From a virus: DNA of 41,250 nucleotides. Where the stretch lies: positions 1-41,250 of the IMG/VR virus record IMGVR_UViG_3300036823_000053; one strand, 5' to 3'. The notes below the pieces were generated by a model. That model was not told the DNA's origin and did no database searches. It saw nothing but the letters and a program-made list of their open reading frames with translations. The first letter of the stretch is position 1; every line of letters starts with the position of its first letter. The translations under genes were made by a program, and so were the position numbers. Positions 8,668 through 16,613 of this stretch are shown here, in pieces.

Positions 8668-9140
8668 CGACCAAACAACAATTCGTCGATCAGGCGCGCA
8701 AATATCTCGGCGTCGATCATCGGCACCAGGGACGCGCGCACCTTGCCGGCCGCGGCCAGGCCGTCGATTGTGTCGGGCTTCTGGTGTGTGTGGCCGAGGA
8801 TCTCGAGCTCGTCGACGTGAACGGTCAACCGTTCCGCCGGCACGATGAGCTTAACTATGGTCCGCAACCGACGCGCGATGACGTCGACGCAGCATGTCGA
8901 GCGCGGCTCATCCTTAAAGACGCGCCGCCGGCGCCGGGCGACATCGTCACTTTGCTGGTGCGTTACCGCGAAAACGAGCCGGGCGTTACCTGCCATGTCG
9001 CCGTCATCAGCGACTTAGGCAAAGGCGAGCTCGGGATGATTCACGCGCTCGCCTCGCTCGGCCGAGTCGTCGAGCATCGCCTCGATCCGAAATGGACGAA
9101 GCGCATTCGTGGGATCTTCGAAGTTCCGGGATTGGAGTAG
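8664..9140 (+). CDS. NlpC/P60 family tail-tip peptidase (GTA g14-like)
   Basis: The 158-residue protein has the papain-like Cys-His core: Cys36 in VDCVGLL, His111 in CHVAVI and a third polar residue, His127, in MIHA. Family members cleave peptide bonds in peptidoglycan, and in tail tips they help local wall penetration during DNA entry. The gene overlaps the hub protein gene by four bases (ATGA), indicating translational coupling. The lack of a signal peptide fits a virion component. Confidence 0.92.
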   Translation: MTTKQQFVDQARKYLGVDHRHQGRAHLAGRGQAVDCVGLLVCVAEDLELVDVNGQPFRRHDELNYGPQPTRDDVDAACRARLILKDAPPAPGDIVTLLVRYRENEPGVTCHVAVISDLGKGELGMIHALASLGRVVEHRLDPKWTKRIRGIFEVPGLE

Positions 9141-9147
9141 GTAGCGC

Positions 9148-10026
9148 ATGGCAATGCTCGCGATCACCGCGGCGATTGAGATCGGGTCGCTCATTTATCG
9201 CCTGGTCGATCGGCCGTCGACGCCGAAGCCGTCTCTCGTCAACCTGCAAATATCGAACGCGCAAAGCGGCGCGCCGATCCCGTTCGGCTATGGGACGTGC
9301 CGGTTTGCCGGCCAGGTTTTATGGACACCGGGAATCACGTTTCGCAAGGTCAACGGCTCGAAAAAAGGCGGACCGAGCGTCGTTAGCTATACCTACTTCG
9401 CTAACTTCGCCGTCGGTTTCGGGGAAGGGCCGTCGACCATTTCGCGGATGTGGGGCGACTCGAAATTGATCTATGACGCCAATCCGCAAGCGTCCTCGAC
9501 GCTCGATGCTTCGAATTACGACGCCTGGGATCCGGCGGTCACCTACAACCCGGGCGCCACGGTCGGATACGGCGGCGTCGTGTACGAAGCGATTGTATTG
9601 AGCACGAATCAAATTCCCGTCGCGAACGGCTCGATTTACTGGCTACAAATCGGCGCGACGCCGTACTGGAACATGAATACGGCTTATAACCCGGGAGACG
9701 TCGTTACCTGGTTCAACGGCGCTCTTTACGTCGCGATGAATTCCAACACTAACGTACAGCCGCCTAACTCGGTTTGGTCGCAAGGGAACCCAAACAACGA
9801 TTGGGTGTTGATGAGCAGCTACTATCCGGCGCCGGCGATCTATCCAGGGAACGAAACACAAACCGCCGATCCGCTGATACAGGCGTCGGAAGGGACGGCG
9901 AACGTCTCGGCCAATCGAGGCCTTTGCTACACAGTTTTCGACACAATGCCTTTGCAGAATTTCGGCGGCCGTATCCCGAACATTCGCGCCGAGGTCACAT
10001 TTACGAAAGTGGCGCCGGTCCTCTAG
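9148..10026 (+). CDS. Tail hub (megatron-like), N-terminal part with inserted CBM-like modules
   Basis: The 292-residue product has the family's opening GAPIPFGYGTCRFAGQVLW, the core SYTYFANFAVGFGEGP with RMWGDSKL, and the segment ADPLIQASEGT through RGLCYTVFD to FGGRIPNI. These are hallmarks of GTA g15-like and Phage-tail_3 hubs. Residues 124-223 interrupt this core with two short modules (WDPAVTYNPGATVGYGGVVY and YWNMNTAYNPGDVVTWFNG) that resemble chitin-type carbohydrate-binding folds. The frame ends at a TAG directly followed by ATG in the same frame, so this is probably one half of a split hub. Confidence 0.85.
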   Translation: MAMLAITAAIEIGSLIYRLVDRPSTPKPSLVNLQISNAQSGAPIPFGYGTCRFAGQVLWTPGITFRKVNGSKKGGPSVVSYTYFANFAVGFGEGPSTISRMWGDSKLIYDANPQASSTLDASNYDAWDPAVTYNPGATVGYGGVVYEAIVLSTNQIPVANGSIYWLQIGATPYWNMNTAYNPGDVVTWFNGALYVAMNSNTNVQPPNSVWSQGNPNNDWVLMSSYYPAPAIYPGNETQTADPLIQASEGTANVSANRGLCYTVFDTMPLQNFGGRIPNIRAEVTFTKVAPVL

Positions 10027-12408
10027 ATGATTCCGCAAATCACTTTCTTCGATCACGCCGGCTCAATCAGTGCGGGCGTGCGGTCCTGCCAGTATCCGGG
10101 AGGATTTGTCCTTGGTTACTATCGCGATCGGCCGCCTACAACCACTAACGGCGACGGTTATACGTCGGCGAGCGGAAATCACAGTTTAACGACCGATTTT
10201 CAGAATACGTGGGCCTGGTCTGGAACCGGCTTCAATCTCCCGTCCAACGACGGACTCCTTCACTTCAATGCCGAGCTTTTCGACTTCGATTCGTTCATGT
10301 GCGCGATCGGCATCTCGTTCGAGGGAGATACACCGCCTTCCTACACGGTCGCGACGAATGGCAGTAATAACGGCAGCGGGCCGAGCGGCGACCATGCCGG
10401 GGCGGGACCATGCACGGTATCAAACGGCACGTATTCGATCTCACAAACCGTCGATCCCAGTAATGCGCCGTCGTATTGGACGGCCATCCTCTACCAGTTC
10501 AACGCGACCAATCCCGGCGAAGCTCCGCTTCTTATCGCTATTCTTTCAAGTCAAAATGGATTCGACTTCGACACCGTGCCGGGATGGACTCCGCTATACA
10601 CCGGGAGCGGCGGCGGCGCCAAAGTCCAGATTCATTACTTTACCGGGCTCACCACGTTTTCAAGCGATGTGGTAACGGATATTTGCGAGCGCGCCGGACT
10701 CGACTCCTCGCAGATCGACGTGTCGCTTCTCACCGATGCGAACATCCAGCCGAATACCAAAGTCGCCGGCTATCTCATCGAACAGCCGCGGCCGGCGGCC
10801 GAGATCCTGAAAGTTTTGATGCAAGCGTTTTTCTTCGACGGATGCGAGTCGGGAGGAAAAGTTCGATGGATCCCGCGCGGGCTGGCGAGCGCGATTTCAA
10901 TACCGGAGGCCGATCTCGGGTTAAAAAGCGACGAAGGCAAGATCGAGGAGACGCTCGCGCAAGCGCAGGATCTACCGCAGCAGATCACCGTCATGCATAA
11001 CGATCCGGTCCTCGACTACCAGCAGAACAAGCAAATGAAGATACGGAATGTCCGCGTCATCGGGGCGACCGGACAAAACATCACGCTCTCGATTCCCATG
11101 ACCATCAGTGCGAACCAGGCGCGCCAGATCGCCGAGAAAGCTCTGTACCTGGCGTGGCTCGAGCGCAGCAGCTACAAAATAAATTTGTGGCGCGCCCTGT
11201 ACATGATGCTCGATCCGTCCGACGTCATCACGTTTACTTATGAGGGGCTCACGTTCAAAGCGCGAGTCACATCGAACACGCTCGGCCAGGGTTTCACCGT
11301 GGCGCTCGAGTGCGTGAGCGACAACGTCGATAACTACCTGTCCTCGGCGCAAGGCGGCGCCATCCAGAACTATCAGACGACCACGACATCGAACGTCTCG
11401 CCGACGCTTCTTTTGCTCATGGATATTCCCTTGGTCGTCGATACCGACGCCAATCCTTCCGGATCCGGATTCTATTTCGGCGCCGGCAACGTCTCGCCGA
11501 ATTGGACAGGCGCGACACTGTTTCAGTCGGCCGACAATTCCACGTTTACCGACAGCGTCGGAAGCGCGGCGACGCCGGCAACGTTTGGCACGGCCACGAC
11601 CACGCTCGGAGCTCCGGCGACGCCGTGGGAATGGGACACCACCAACACTTTGACCGTGGCGCTATCGAGCGGCGCTCTTGCCGGCGACACCGCGCTCAAC
11701 GTTCTCAACGGCACCAATCGCGCGCTTATCGGCGGCGAGATCGTAGCGTTTCAGACCGCCGTGCAAAACATGGATGGAACATGGACGATATCCAATTTGC
11801 TTCGCGGTCTCCGCGGTACCGAGGCGGCGTGCGGAACGCATGCGGCAAATGAATCCTTCGTGCTTCTCACAACGGCCGAGCGCGTCGACGAGCCGGTCGC
11901 GATCGTCGGCCAGTCGCTTTACTTCAAGCTCGTTACGACCGGCCAGGACGTCTCGACGGCGACGTCGCAATCGCTCACGCCGAGCGGCGCCGATCTCAAA
12001 CCATACGCGCCGTGCCAGATCGGCGGGACCGCCGACGGGCCGGGAAATATCACGATCACTTGGACGCGCAGGACGCGTATCGGCGGCGAAGCCGATTGGG
12101 CCGATGGAGTCGGGCAAGTTCCGGTCAGCGAGGATGCCGAGCTCTACGACGTCGAGATATTGAACGGATCGACGGTCGTCCGCACGTTTTCAAACGTGCC
12201 GGCGCCGACCGTCATTTACACCGCGGCCGAGCAAACCGCCGATTTCGGATCCACGCAATCGAGCGTCAACGCGAACGTGTACCAGATATCCGGCCAGGTC
12301 GGCCGCGGCGCCAAGGGAACGGGCACGGCGCCGACGCCTGGCGGATGGCCGCTTCCGATACCGGCGAGTTCGAGCGGCGTCGGGCAGTTCTATGTAAATG
12401 GGAGTTAG
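10027..12408 (+). CDS. Tail hub (megatron-like), C-terminal part (793 aa)
   Basis: This continues the hub in the same frame after the amber codon. Residues 1-200 form a beta-rich insert not expected in the family core. From about residue 210 the core resumes (VVTDICERAGLDSSQIDVS, then RPAAEILKVLMQAFFFDGCE). It continues through SDEGKIEETLAQA and ALYLAWLERSSYKINLW to the Phage-tail_3-like C-terminus (NLLRGLRGTEAACG). These segments match the part of gene-transfer-agent g15-like proteins that forms the hub and baseplate. The ATG has no convincing ribosome binding site, so expression may rely on readthrough or restart at TAGATG. Confidence 0.87.
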   Translation: MIPQITFFDHAGSISAGVRSCQYPGGFVLGYYRDRPPTTTNGDGYTSASGNHSLTTDFQNTWAWSGTGFNLPSNDGLLHFNAELFDFDSFMCAIGISFEGDTPPSYTVATNGSNNGSGPSGDHAGAGPCTVSNGTYSISQTVDPSNAPSYWTAILYQFNATNPGEAPLLIAILSSQNGFDFDTVPGWTPLYTGSGGGAKVQIHYFTGLTTFSSDVVTDICERAGLDSSQIDVSLLTDANIQPNTKVAGYLIEQPRPAAEILKVLMQAFFFDGCESGGKVRWIPRGLASAISIPEADLGLKSDEGKIEETLAQAQDLPQQITVMHNDPVLDYQQNKQMKIRNVRVIGATGQNITLSIPMTISANQARQIAEKALYLAWLERSSYKINLWRALYMMLDPSDVITFTYEGLTFKARVTSNTLGQGFTVALECVSDNVDNYLSSAQGGAIQNYQTTTTSNVSPTLLLLMDIPLVVDTDANPSGSGFYFGAGNVSPNWTGATLFQSADNSTFTDSVGSAATPATFGTATTTLGAPATPWEWDTTNTLTVALSSGALAGDTALNVLNGTNRALIGGEIVAFQTAVQNMDGTWTISNLLRGLRGTEAACGTHAANESFVLLTTAERVDEPVAIVGQSLYFKLVTTGQDVSTATSQSLTPSGADLKPYAPCQIGGTADGPGNITITWTRRTRIGGEADWADGVGQVPVSEDAELYDVEILNGSTVVRTFSNVPAPTVIYTAAEQTADFGSTQSSVNANVYQISGQVGRGAKGTGTAPTPGGWPLPIPASSSGVGQFYVNGS

Positions 12409-12412
12409 GTGA

Positions 12413-13438
12413 GTGAGCGGACCAACTGAGGGAAATCTAAACTCGACAACGCCGGCGGCGCCGTCCGGAAAACAGAATTGCATTTTCCAGGCAGATGCCG
12501 CCTTCACTGATTCCAACACTGGGCTACCGGAGCGCGATATTTCGGTCTATCCGCCTTCGGCCGGAGCGGCGCTCGAGGGCGCGATCGCGATCGCGGGCGA
12601 CATCGGCGGATCGAGCACCACGCCGAAAGTCGTCGGACTTCAAGGGGTCGGACTCTCGGCGACGAGCCCAACAAACGGCCAGATCTTGGAATACGACTCC
12701 AGCAGCGGATTATGGAAGCCGGCCACAGTCATCGGCAGCGGCGGAGCCGGAGCACCGGCCAACGATGAATACATCATCGGAGCTCCGGATTTATCAAACC
12801 TCTCTAACTCGGTTGCGATGCCCGACGTATACGCAAGTCCCGACGCACAGCCGGCCACGGCTGGCAGCTTGGACGATGAATTTAACGGCTCGTCGCTCAG
12901 TGGGTCGTGGACATGGGTAAACCAAGGACCGGCTTCGGCAATCGTTTCGAACAGTCAGTTAAGCCTAATCGCGCCGGCGCACAGCGGCGATAGCTTGCGA
13001 GTCATCACGCAACCAGCGCCTTCGACGCCTTATCAAGTGCGCGCGAAGGTCGCACTAACGTTTCCCTCGACGGCCAACTTCGCGAACGCTGGCATGGTGT
13101 TTTATGACAGCGTTTCCGGAAAACTGATAGGTATCCACTTCTCCACCAGTCCGGTAATCATCGGGGAATGGAACAGCACGACGTCCTTTAATTCGAATCC
13201 TTCCGGGACTAGCTGGCCGGTCGGCGCCGGTCCGTGGTGTTACTTGCAAATGGAGGACGACGGAACGCATTTGACGTTTTGGCTCAGTACCGATGGAGTG
13301 AATTTCGTCCAACAATACCAAGCGTCTAGAACGGCGTTCCTGCCATCCGGACCTAACGCCGTAGGTCTGTTTTCCGATTCAAATAACGCAACTTGGGGCG
13401 CAATTCTAAGTTGCCAGTGGTTCAGACGAACCCTATAG
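12413..13438 (+). CDS. Tail fibre-like protein with C-terminal jelly-roll domain (341 aa)
   Basis: The GTG start is chosen because the closer GTG at 12409 runs into a stop after six codons. Residues 1-130 are a low-complexity attachment segment with a SPTNGQILEYDSSSGLWKPA pattern common at the base of phage fibres. Residues 150-341 (DDEFNGSSLSGSWTWVNQG to CYLQMEDDGTHLTFWLS) resemble a DUF1349/concanavalin-A-like beta sandwich. The position directly behind the hub fits a central or side fibre with glycan-binding ability. Confidence 0.8.
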   Translation: MSGPTEGNLNSTTPAAPSGKQNCIFQADAAFTDSNTGLPERDISVYPPSAGAALEGAIAIAGDIGGSSTTPKVVGLQGVGLSATSPTNGQILEYDSSSGLWKPATVIGSGGAGAPANDEYIIGAPDLSNLSNSVAMPDVYASPDAQPATAGSLDDEFNGSSLSGSWTWVNQGPASAIVSNSQLSLIAPAHSGDSLRVITQPAPSTPYQVRAKVALTFPSTANFANAGMVFYDSVSGKLIGIHFSTSPVIIGEWNSTTSFNSNPSGTSWPVGAGPWCYLQMEDDGTHLTFWLSTDGVNFVQQYQASRTAFLPSGPNAVGLFSDSNNATWGAILSCQWFRRTL

Positions 13439-13447
13439 GGGGAATTT

Positions 13448-13825
13448 GTGAGCACGACTCCGAATTTGCTAATCGCTCTTTTGCAGCAATCCCAAAACAG
13501 TAAGCACGTGACGGTCAATAACGCCGTCGCGGCGCTCGAGGGCGCTCTCACCGGCGTTTTCGTGCAAGCGATGGCCGACGCCAATCAGACGCCGTCGAGC
13601 GCGAACGCTCGCGGCAACCTGGTTATCCAGTGCACCGGCGCACTCACCGCCGATCGCAACCTCGTCCTGCCCAACGCGAAAAAAACGTACGTTATTCACA
13701 ACCTCACGACGGGCGGACATAACGTTGTCGTAAAAACGGCTTCGGCTTCGGCGACAGTGTCGGTCGGCGCGGGCGTCCAGTGGGTTTATTGCGACGGAGG
13801 AAACAACTTTTACGCGATCGCTTAG
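13448..13825 (+). CDS. Small fibre-associated protein (125 aa)
   Basis: The GTG start lies 9 bp after the fibre stop, with GGGGGAATTT upstream. The C-terminal half (GNLVIQCTGALTADRNLVLP and VIHNLTTGGHNVVV) is the repeating beta motif often found in phage fibre tips and DUF2793-like proteins. The N-terminal half is helical. A role as fibre cap or chaperone is inferred from position only. Confidence 0.72.
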   Translation: MSTTPNLLIALLQQSQNSKHVTVNNAVAALEGALTGVFVQAMADANQTPSSANARGNLVIQCTGALTADRNLVLPNAKKTYVIHNLTTGGHNVVVKTASASATVSVGAGVQWVYCDGGNNFYAIA

Positions 13826-13837
13826 CAGGGGGAACGC

Positions 13838-14086
13838 ATGGGCCAGGAATTAACGCCGGAGGCACGTCTCGCGATCGTCGTCGAAAATACCTTTCGCCGT
13901 TTCCGGATCATCTACGGGCATCCGCCGGACGCCGCCGATCTTCGCGCCGATCTCGCATGCCATTTCCTTTGCGAGATTCTTTTCGCCGAGCTTCGCGGTG
14001 TGCAGCGGACCACCGGCCGCGCCGATCGGGTCCGCGAGATCCTGGCCGAGCTCGCGGAATTGAAGTTCCTCGATCATTGCAAATGA
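13838..14086 (+). CDS. Small helical protein, unknown (82 aa)
   Basis: The ATG follows AGGGGGAACGC. The product is rich in Ala, Arg, Glu and Leu and predicted helical, with two Cys near LACHFLCEI. It overlaps the next, membrane-anchored gene by ATGA, so the two are probably coupled. I do not recognise a family. The location at the end of the late operon, before membrane proteins, suggests a lysis- or release-related accessory. Confidence 0.65.
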   Translation: MGQELTPEARLAIVVENTFRRFRIIYGHPPDAADLRADLACHFLCEILFAELRGVQRTTGRADRVREILAELAELKFLDHCK

Positions 14087-14337
14087 CACCGGCAATCTAT
14101 CTCGCGATCGGGAACCTGATTTTCCTGGCCGGCGGCGCCTATGCGCTCTTGCAAGCGAACAAAAAGGCGATCGACGGAGCGGTCCGGCAGATCAACGGCG
14201 TCGGCGCCAAAAATCGCGAGCTCGCCGACTTGAGCGATCGCGACTTTCTCCGCATCACCGTCGTCCTGCTACTCAACGCCAGGGACGACCAGGCGCGCGC
14301 GGAGATCGCGCGCTACATGCTAGGACGGACAAAATGA
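14083..14337 (+). CDS. Small single-span membrane protein (holin-like candidate, 84 aa)
   Basis: The start is the ATG in the ATGA overlap at 14083; the longer frame from 13780 only shadows the previous gene. Residues 5-22 (IYLAIGNLIFLAGGAYALL) form one membrane segment, followed by a charged cytoplasmic-type tail with LSDRDFLRITVVLLLNA. The gene overlaps the next membrane protein by four bases. Position and topology allow a holin or regulator of lysis, but the sequence alone does not prove it. Confidence 0.68.
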   Translation: MTPAIYLAIGNLIFLAGGAYALLQANKKAIDGAVRQINGVGAKNRELADLSDRDFLRITVVLLLNARDDQARAEIARYMLGRTK

Positions 14338-14975
14338 CGACACGAATGAAGATCGATATCGCCGCCGGCGTACTTTGCTTGCTGGCGTGCATCGTCCTCG
14401 GCCGCTACTGGGTCGAGGAGCACGACGCCAGGCTAAAAGCCGAGGCCATCGTCTCGGAACAAACCAAGGCCTTCGAAGCGTCGACGACGCAGTTAAAGGC
14501 CATGCAGGACGCCGACCGGGCGCGCGATGATCAGGCCGCGGCCACGATCGCCGAGCTCACCCGGGCCGCCGCGGCGCAAAAGACGCCGCAACAAATCGCG
14601 CAATGGATCCCGTCTCAGATCCCGACGCCGGTACCGATCAAGGTCGAGATTCCCGCGGCAACCGCGCAGAACCCTACGCCGCCGGCCGTATTCACCGTGC
14701 CGCAAGCCGATCTTCCAGCTTTGCGGGACAACCTTCTCTCCTGCCAGAAAAACGCTGTGGAGCTCTCCAATTCGCAAGCGGACCTATCCTCATGTGGCGC
14801 GCAAATTAAAATCAAGGATCAGGAGATCGCCGCGGTCGCGAAAGAGCGCGACGCTTACAAAGAGGAGCTCAAGGGCGGAACGTTCTGGCGACGGGCCAAA
14901 AAGGCCGCCGAGTACATCGCGGTCGGCGCCGCGATCGGCGCCGCGGCCACATGCGGGAGCGGCCATTGCAAATAG
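14334..14975 (+). CDS. Inner-membrane spanin-like protein (213 aa)
   Basis: The product has an N-terminal membrane anchor (residues 8-24, AAGVLCLLACIVLGRYW) and an Ala/Gln/Glu-rich coiled coil to about residue 75. A Pro-rich linker with IPSQIPTPVPIKVEIPAATA follows, then a second helix with paired Cys and a short hydrophobic C-terminus ending CGSGHCK. Type II anchors with periplasmic coiled coils at the end of a late operon fit i-spanins (Rz-like), which act at the envelope during lysis. The hydrophobic C-terminus is unusual for that group, so the call is tentative. Confidence 0.6.
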   Translation: MTTRMKIDIAAGVLCLLACIVLGRYWVEEHDARLKAEAIVSEQTKAFEASTTQLKAMQDADRARDDQAAATIAELTRAAAAQKTPQQIAQWIPSQIPTPVPIKVEIPAATAQNPTPPAVFTVPQADLPALRDNLLSCQKNAVELSNSQADLSSCGAQIKIKDQEIAAVAKERDAYKEELKGGTFWRRAKKAAEYIAVGAAIGAAATCGSGHCK

Positions 14976-15012
14976 CACTTGCCGCTTTCCTTATCGTTCT
15001 AGTACTGATTTT

Positions 15013-15021
15013 TGCTAGAAT
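15013..15021 (+). promoter_or_regulatory. Extended -10 promoter-like element, rightward
   Basis: TGCTAGAAT matches an extended -10 element (TGn TAGAAT). No clear -35 is present; ATCGTT sits 17 bp upstream. A start here would read a GC-rich hairpin and then run antisense to the leftward operon end. There is only a 7-codon frame (ATG at 15028), so a small or antisense RNA is one possibility. Confidence 0.35.
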
Positions 15022-15050
15022 CGCGCCATGACGGTCGTCGATACAGGCTA

Positions 15051-15083
15051 GGGGGCGCCGGCGGGCGACGCTAAGGCGCCTCC
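15051..15083. terminator. Hairpin between convergent operons (possible terminator)
   Basis: GGGGGCGCC at 15051-15059 can pair with GGCGCCTCC at 15075-15083 (nine pairs including one G-U) around a 15-nt loop. It lies between the end of the rightward late genes (14975) and the end of the leftward genes (15090). No T run follows on either strand, so factor-independent termination is uncertain. The rest of this 114-bp gap holds only the promoter-like element. Confidence 0.4.
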
Positions 15084-15089
15084 GCTGAA

Positions 15090-15266
15090 TTACTCTCCTC
15101 GGGGAAGTCCTTCCGCGTTTAACTGGTTTGCCCACAAATAAGCAGATTCCGCGTTTGAAGTTCGGCCGATGATCCGCTCCTCTTTTTGATCGAATACCTG
15201 GTAGGGATAAATACTATTTTCGTCATCGTTGATGACGACAAAGCGCGACATGAGAGTTTCGCTCAT
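15090..15266 (-). CDS. Small protein at the distal end of the leftward operon (58 aa)
   Basis: The product MSETLMSRFVVINDDENSIY continues with a YQVFDQKEERIIGRT segment and ends NAEGLPRGE. The ATG overlaps the upstream stop by ATGA, as at most junctions in this operon. The pattern looks like a small mixed alpha/beta domain with a C-terminal helix (SAYLWANQLN). I do not recognise a family. The overlap and coding-like composition support it despite its size. Confidence 0.7.
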   Translation of the reverse strand: MSETLMSRFVVINDDENSIYPYQVFDQKEERIIGRTSNAESAYLWANQLNAEGLPRGE

Positions 15267-15619
15267 GCCAGTACCTCGAAAGGTTTGAGCTTGTCGCGAA
15301 GGACGTCGATTAGAAACGAATGGACGATAGCCACATCGGCAACTAGGCGCGCCGCGTGGACGAGCTCGAGGATCTCGGCGTCGGTGAATCGTTTCGCCAG
15401 CGGCTCGACCGGCTTTGACTCTCGAGGTATTTCCCGGGCGATAAAGTCACGCAGGATATGCAGGACTTCATGCGGATGCATGAATATGGCCGTGCCGGGG
15501 GGAAGATGGTCCTCGCGAATGTGTTCGCCGTGCCGGCAGCATTCCACTCTGTAAACCGGCGGATCGGATAAAAAGAAACGTCCGGCGCGATGCCAGCAGC
15601 AAGTCCGTTCGTCGATCAC
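15263..15619 (-). CDS. Cys/His-containing small protein (118 aa), paralogous C-terminus with next gene
   Basis: A GTG start with GAGAGGCGTA upstream is used. The N-terminus carries CCWHRAG and VECCRHGEHI, a Cys/His arrangement that could bind zinc. The C-terminal 45 residues (LVHAARLVADVA to DKLKPFEVLA) resemble the C-terminus of the adjacent upstream gene product (LVRAARDIVEMN to LKPYEFLP). The two genes probably arose by a partial duplication. Function unknown. Confidence 0.72.
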   Translation of the reverse strand: MIDERTCCWHRAGRFFLSDPPVYRVECCRHGEHIREDHLPPGTAIFMHPHEVLHILRDFIAREIPRESKPVEPLAKRFTDAEILELVHAARLVADVAIVHSFLIDVLRDKLKPFEVLA

Positions 15620-15629
15620 TCTACGCCTC

Positions 15630-15908
15630 TCATGGCAGGAATTCGTACGGCTTTAGGCGAATGGCCAGCACGTTGATTCGCTTTTTGAGATCCTCGGCGA
15701 GCGATCCTTGCGGCGCGAATATCTTCGGATTCATTTCGACGATATCGCGCGCGGCGCGCACCAGGTCGTGAACCGTATCGAGCGAGAGCGGATCGGGCGA
15801 ACGCACGGCGGTTGGTTTCAAACCAGCGTCGGGAACGGCACGGCCGGGATTCCTCTCTTCCGGCGGCGGCGCCGGCGGGGGGATTGGACGCGGAGGACCG
15901 TCTCTCAT
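15630..15908 (-). CDS. Pro-rich small protein with paralogous helical C-terminus (92 aa)
   Basis: The start at 15908 is chosen because its ATG overlaps the upstream stop (ATGA); the frame is open further upstream. Residues 1-40 are Pro/Arg-rich and probably disordered (MRDGPPRPIPPPAPPPEER). The rest is a helical domain similar to that of the downstream gene. No enzyme motif is visible. Confidence 0.7.
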   Translation of the reverse strand: MRDGPPRPIPPPAPPPEERNPGRAVPDAGLKPTAVRSPDPLSLDTVHDLVRAARDIVEMNPKIFAPQGSLAEDLKKRINVLAIRLKPYEFLP

Positions 15909-16129
15909 GCGAAGGCCGACAGTGTAGCGAATTTTTCGCGGGTTATGGTCGAGGCGCCGGCTTTCCAAACGGCGTAATCGAAAATGGTATTTTTGTCGGC
16001 CGCCTCGAGGATCCGCTCGCGGACTTCGCGCGCCTCGCCTTGGAGTTCCGGCATCTGCCGGCCGAGACGGTCAAACACCATCACCGTACCGTTTGAAAAA
16101 AGCACGACGCGGCGGATCGGTTCGCTCAC
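15905..16129 (-). CDS. Small protein with VVLFSNGTVMVFD motif (74 aa)
   Basis: The GTG at 16129 overlaps the upstream stop (GTGA), which sets the start; a longer frame from 16150 exists. The N-terminal beta hairpin VVLFSNGTVMVFDRLGRQMP followed by ELQG looks like a recurrent small phage protein family without known function. The remainder is helical and ends in LSAFA. Confidence 0.72.
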   Translation of the reverse strand: MSEPIRRVVLFSNGTVMVFDRLGRQMPELQGEAREVRERILEAADKNTIFDYAVWKAGASTITREKFATLSAFA

Positions 16130-16533
16130 CGGAGATCCTCGTCTTTCCATGCGAGTAGAAGCTCTCGACGAAGCTCCGCAGCATGACGCGCCAGTATTCC
16201 CGCCTCGGTCTCAAAAGCTCCCTGATCATATGGAGACCGAGAACATTCCGCGAGCACAACGTTTTGGTAGGCGAAGTATTCGAGGATGTCCGCGATCGGC
16301 TCGTCGCCTTCGAAGTCATAAAGCAACTGTCTAAGCCGGCGGAACGATTCGTCGTCTTGCTCTTTGTTCCATGCCGGTCGAAGCGACTTTCCAAACATCA
16401 GCCGGAGAAGGGCACGGAAGCCACAGCCGGCCGCCTCGTTCATTCCGCCGGGCTCATCCGGACGGGTAAAACGTCGCCGTCGTACTGGGTCTGATTGTGG
16501 CACCGGAGGTGGCACTCGGTCGTTTTCGGTCAT
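16126..16533 (-). CDS. Helical protein of unknown function (135 aa)
   Basis: The start is the ATG at 16533 behind TTGGAGAGTGTAAAA, a clear ribosome binding site. An N-terminal Pro/Arg-rich stretch (PPPVPQSDPVRRRRFTRPD) is followed by a helical region with FRRLRQLLYDFEGDEPIAD and many acidic residues. It starts after the 63-bp gap that holds a strong hairpin, so it may form a new translational unit. No family recognised. Confidence 0.7.
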   Translation of the reverse strand: MTENDRVPPPVPQSDPVRRRRFTRPDEPGGMNEAAGCGFRALLRLMFGKSLRPAWNKEQDDESFRRLRQLLYDFEGDEPIADILEYFAYQNVVLAECSRSPYDQGAFETEAGILARHAAELRRELLLAWKDEDLR

Positions 16534-16584
16534 TTTTACACTCTCCAACTACTACAAAAGCAGGGTTTAGGATGGTAGTTATAG

Positions 16585-16613
16585 CAAACGCGGGACTACG
16601 CGTCCCGCGTTTG
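16585..16613 (-). terminator. Strong hairpin over a stop codon (attenuator-like)
   Basis: CAAACGCGGGAC (16585-16596) and GTCCCGCGTTTG (16602-16613) form a perfect 12-bp stem with a 5-nt loop. The stop codon of the leftward gene ending at 16596 lies at the loop edge. No T run follows. It could slow RNA decay, attenuate transcription, or separate upstream from downstream genes of the operon. Confidence 0.5.

Noticed and set aside
10024-10026. General amber recoding of the genome
   Set aside because: Several well-defined genes end in TAG (for example those ending at 7068, 9140, 12408, 14975 and 37764), so TAG works as a stop.
13780-14082. N-terminal extension of the small membrane protein
   Set aside because: It shadows the 82-aa gene; the ATGA overlap at 14083 is the natural start.
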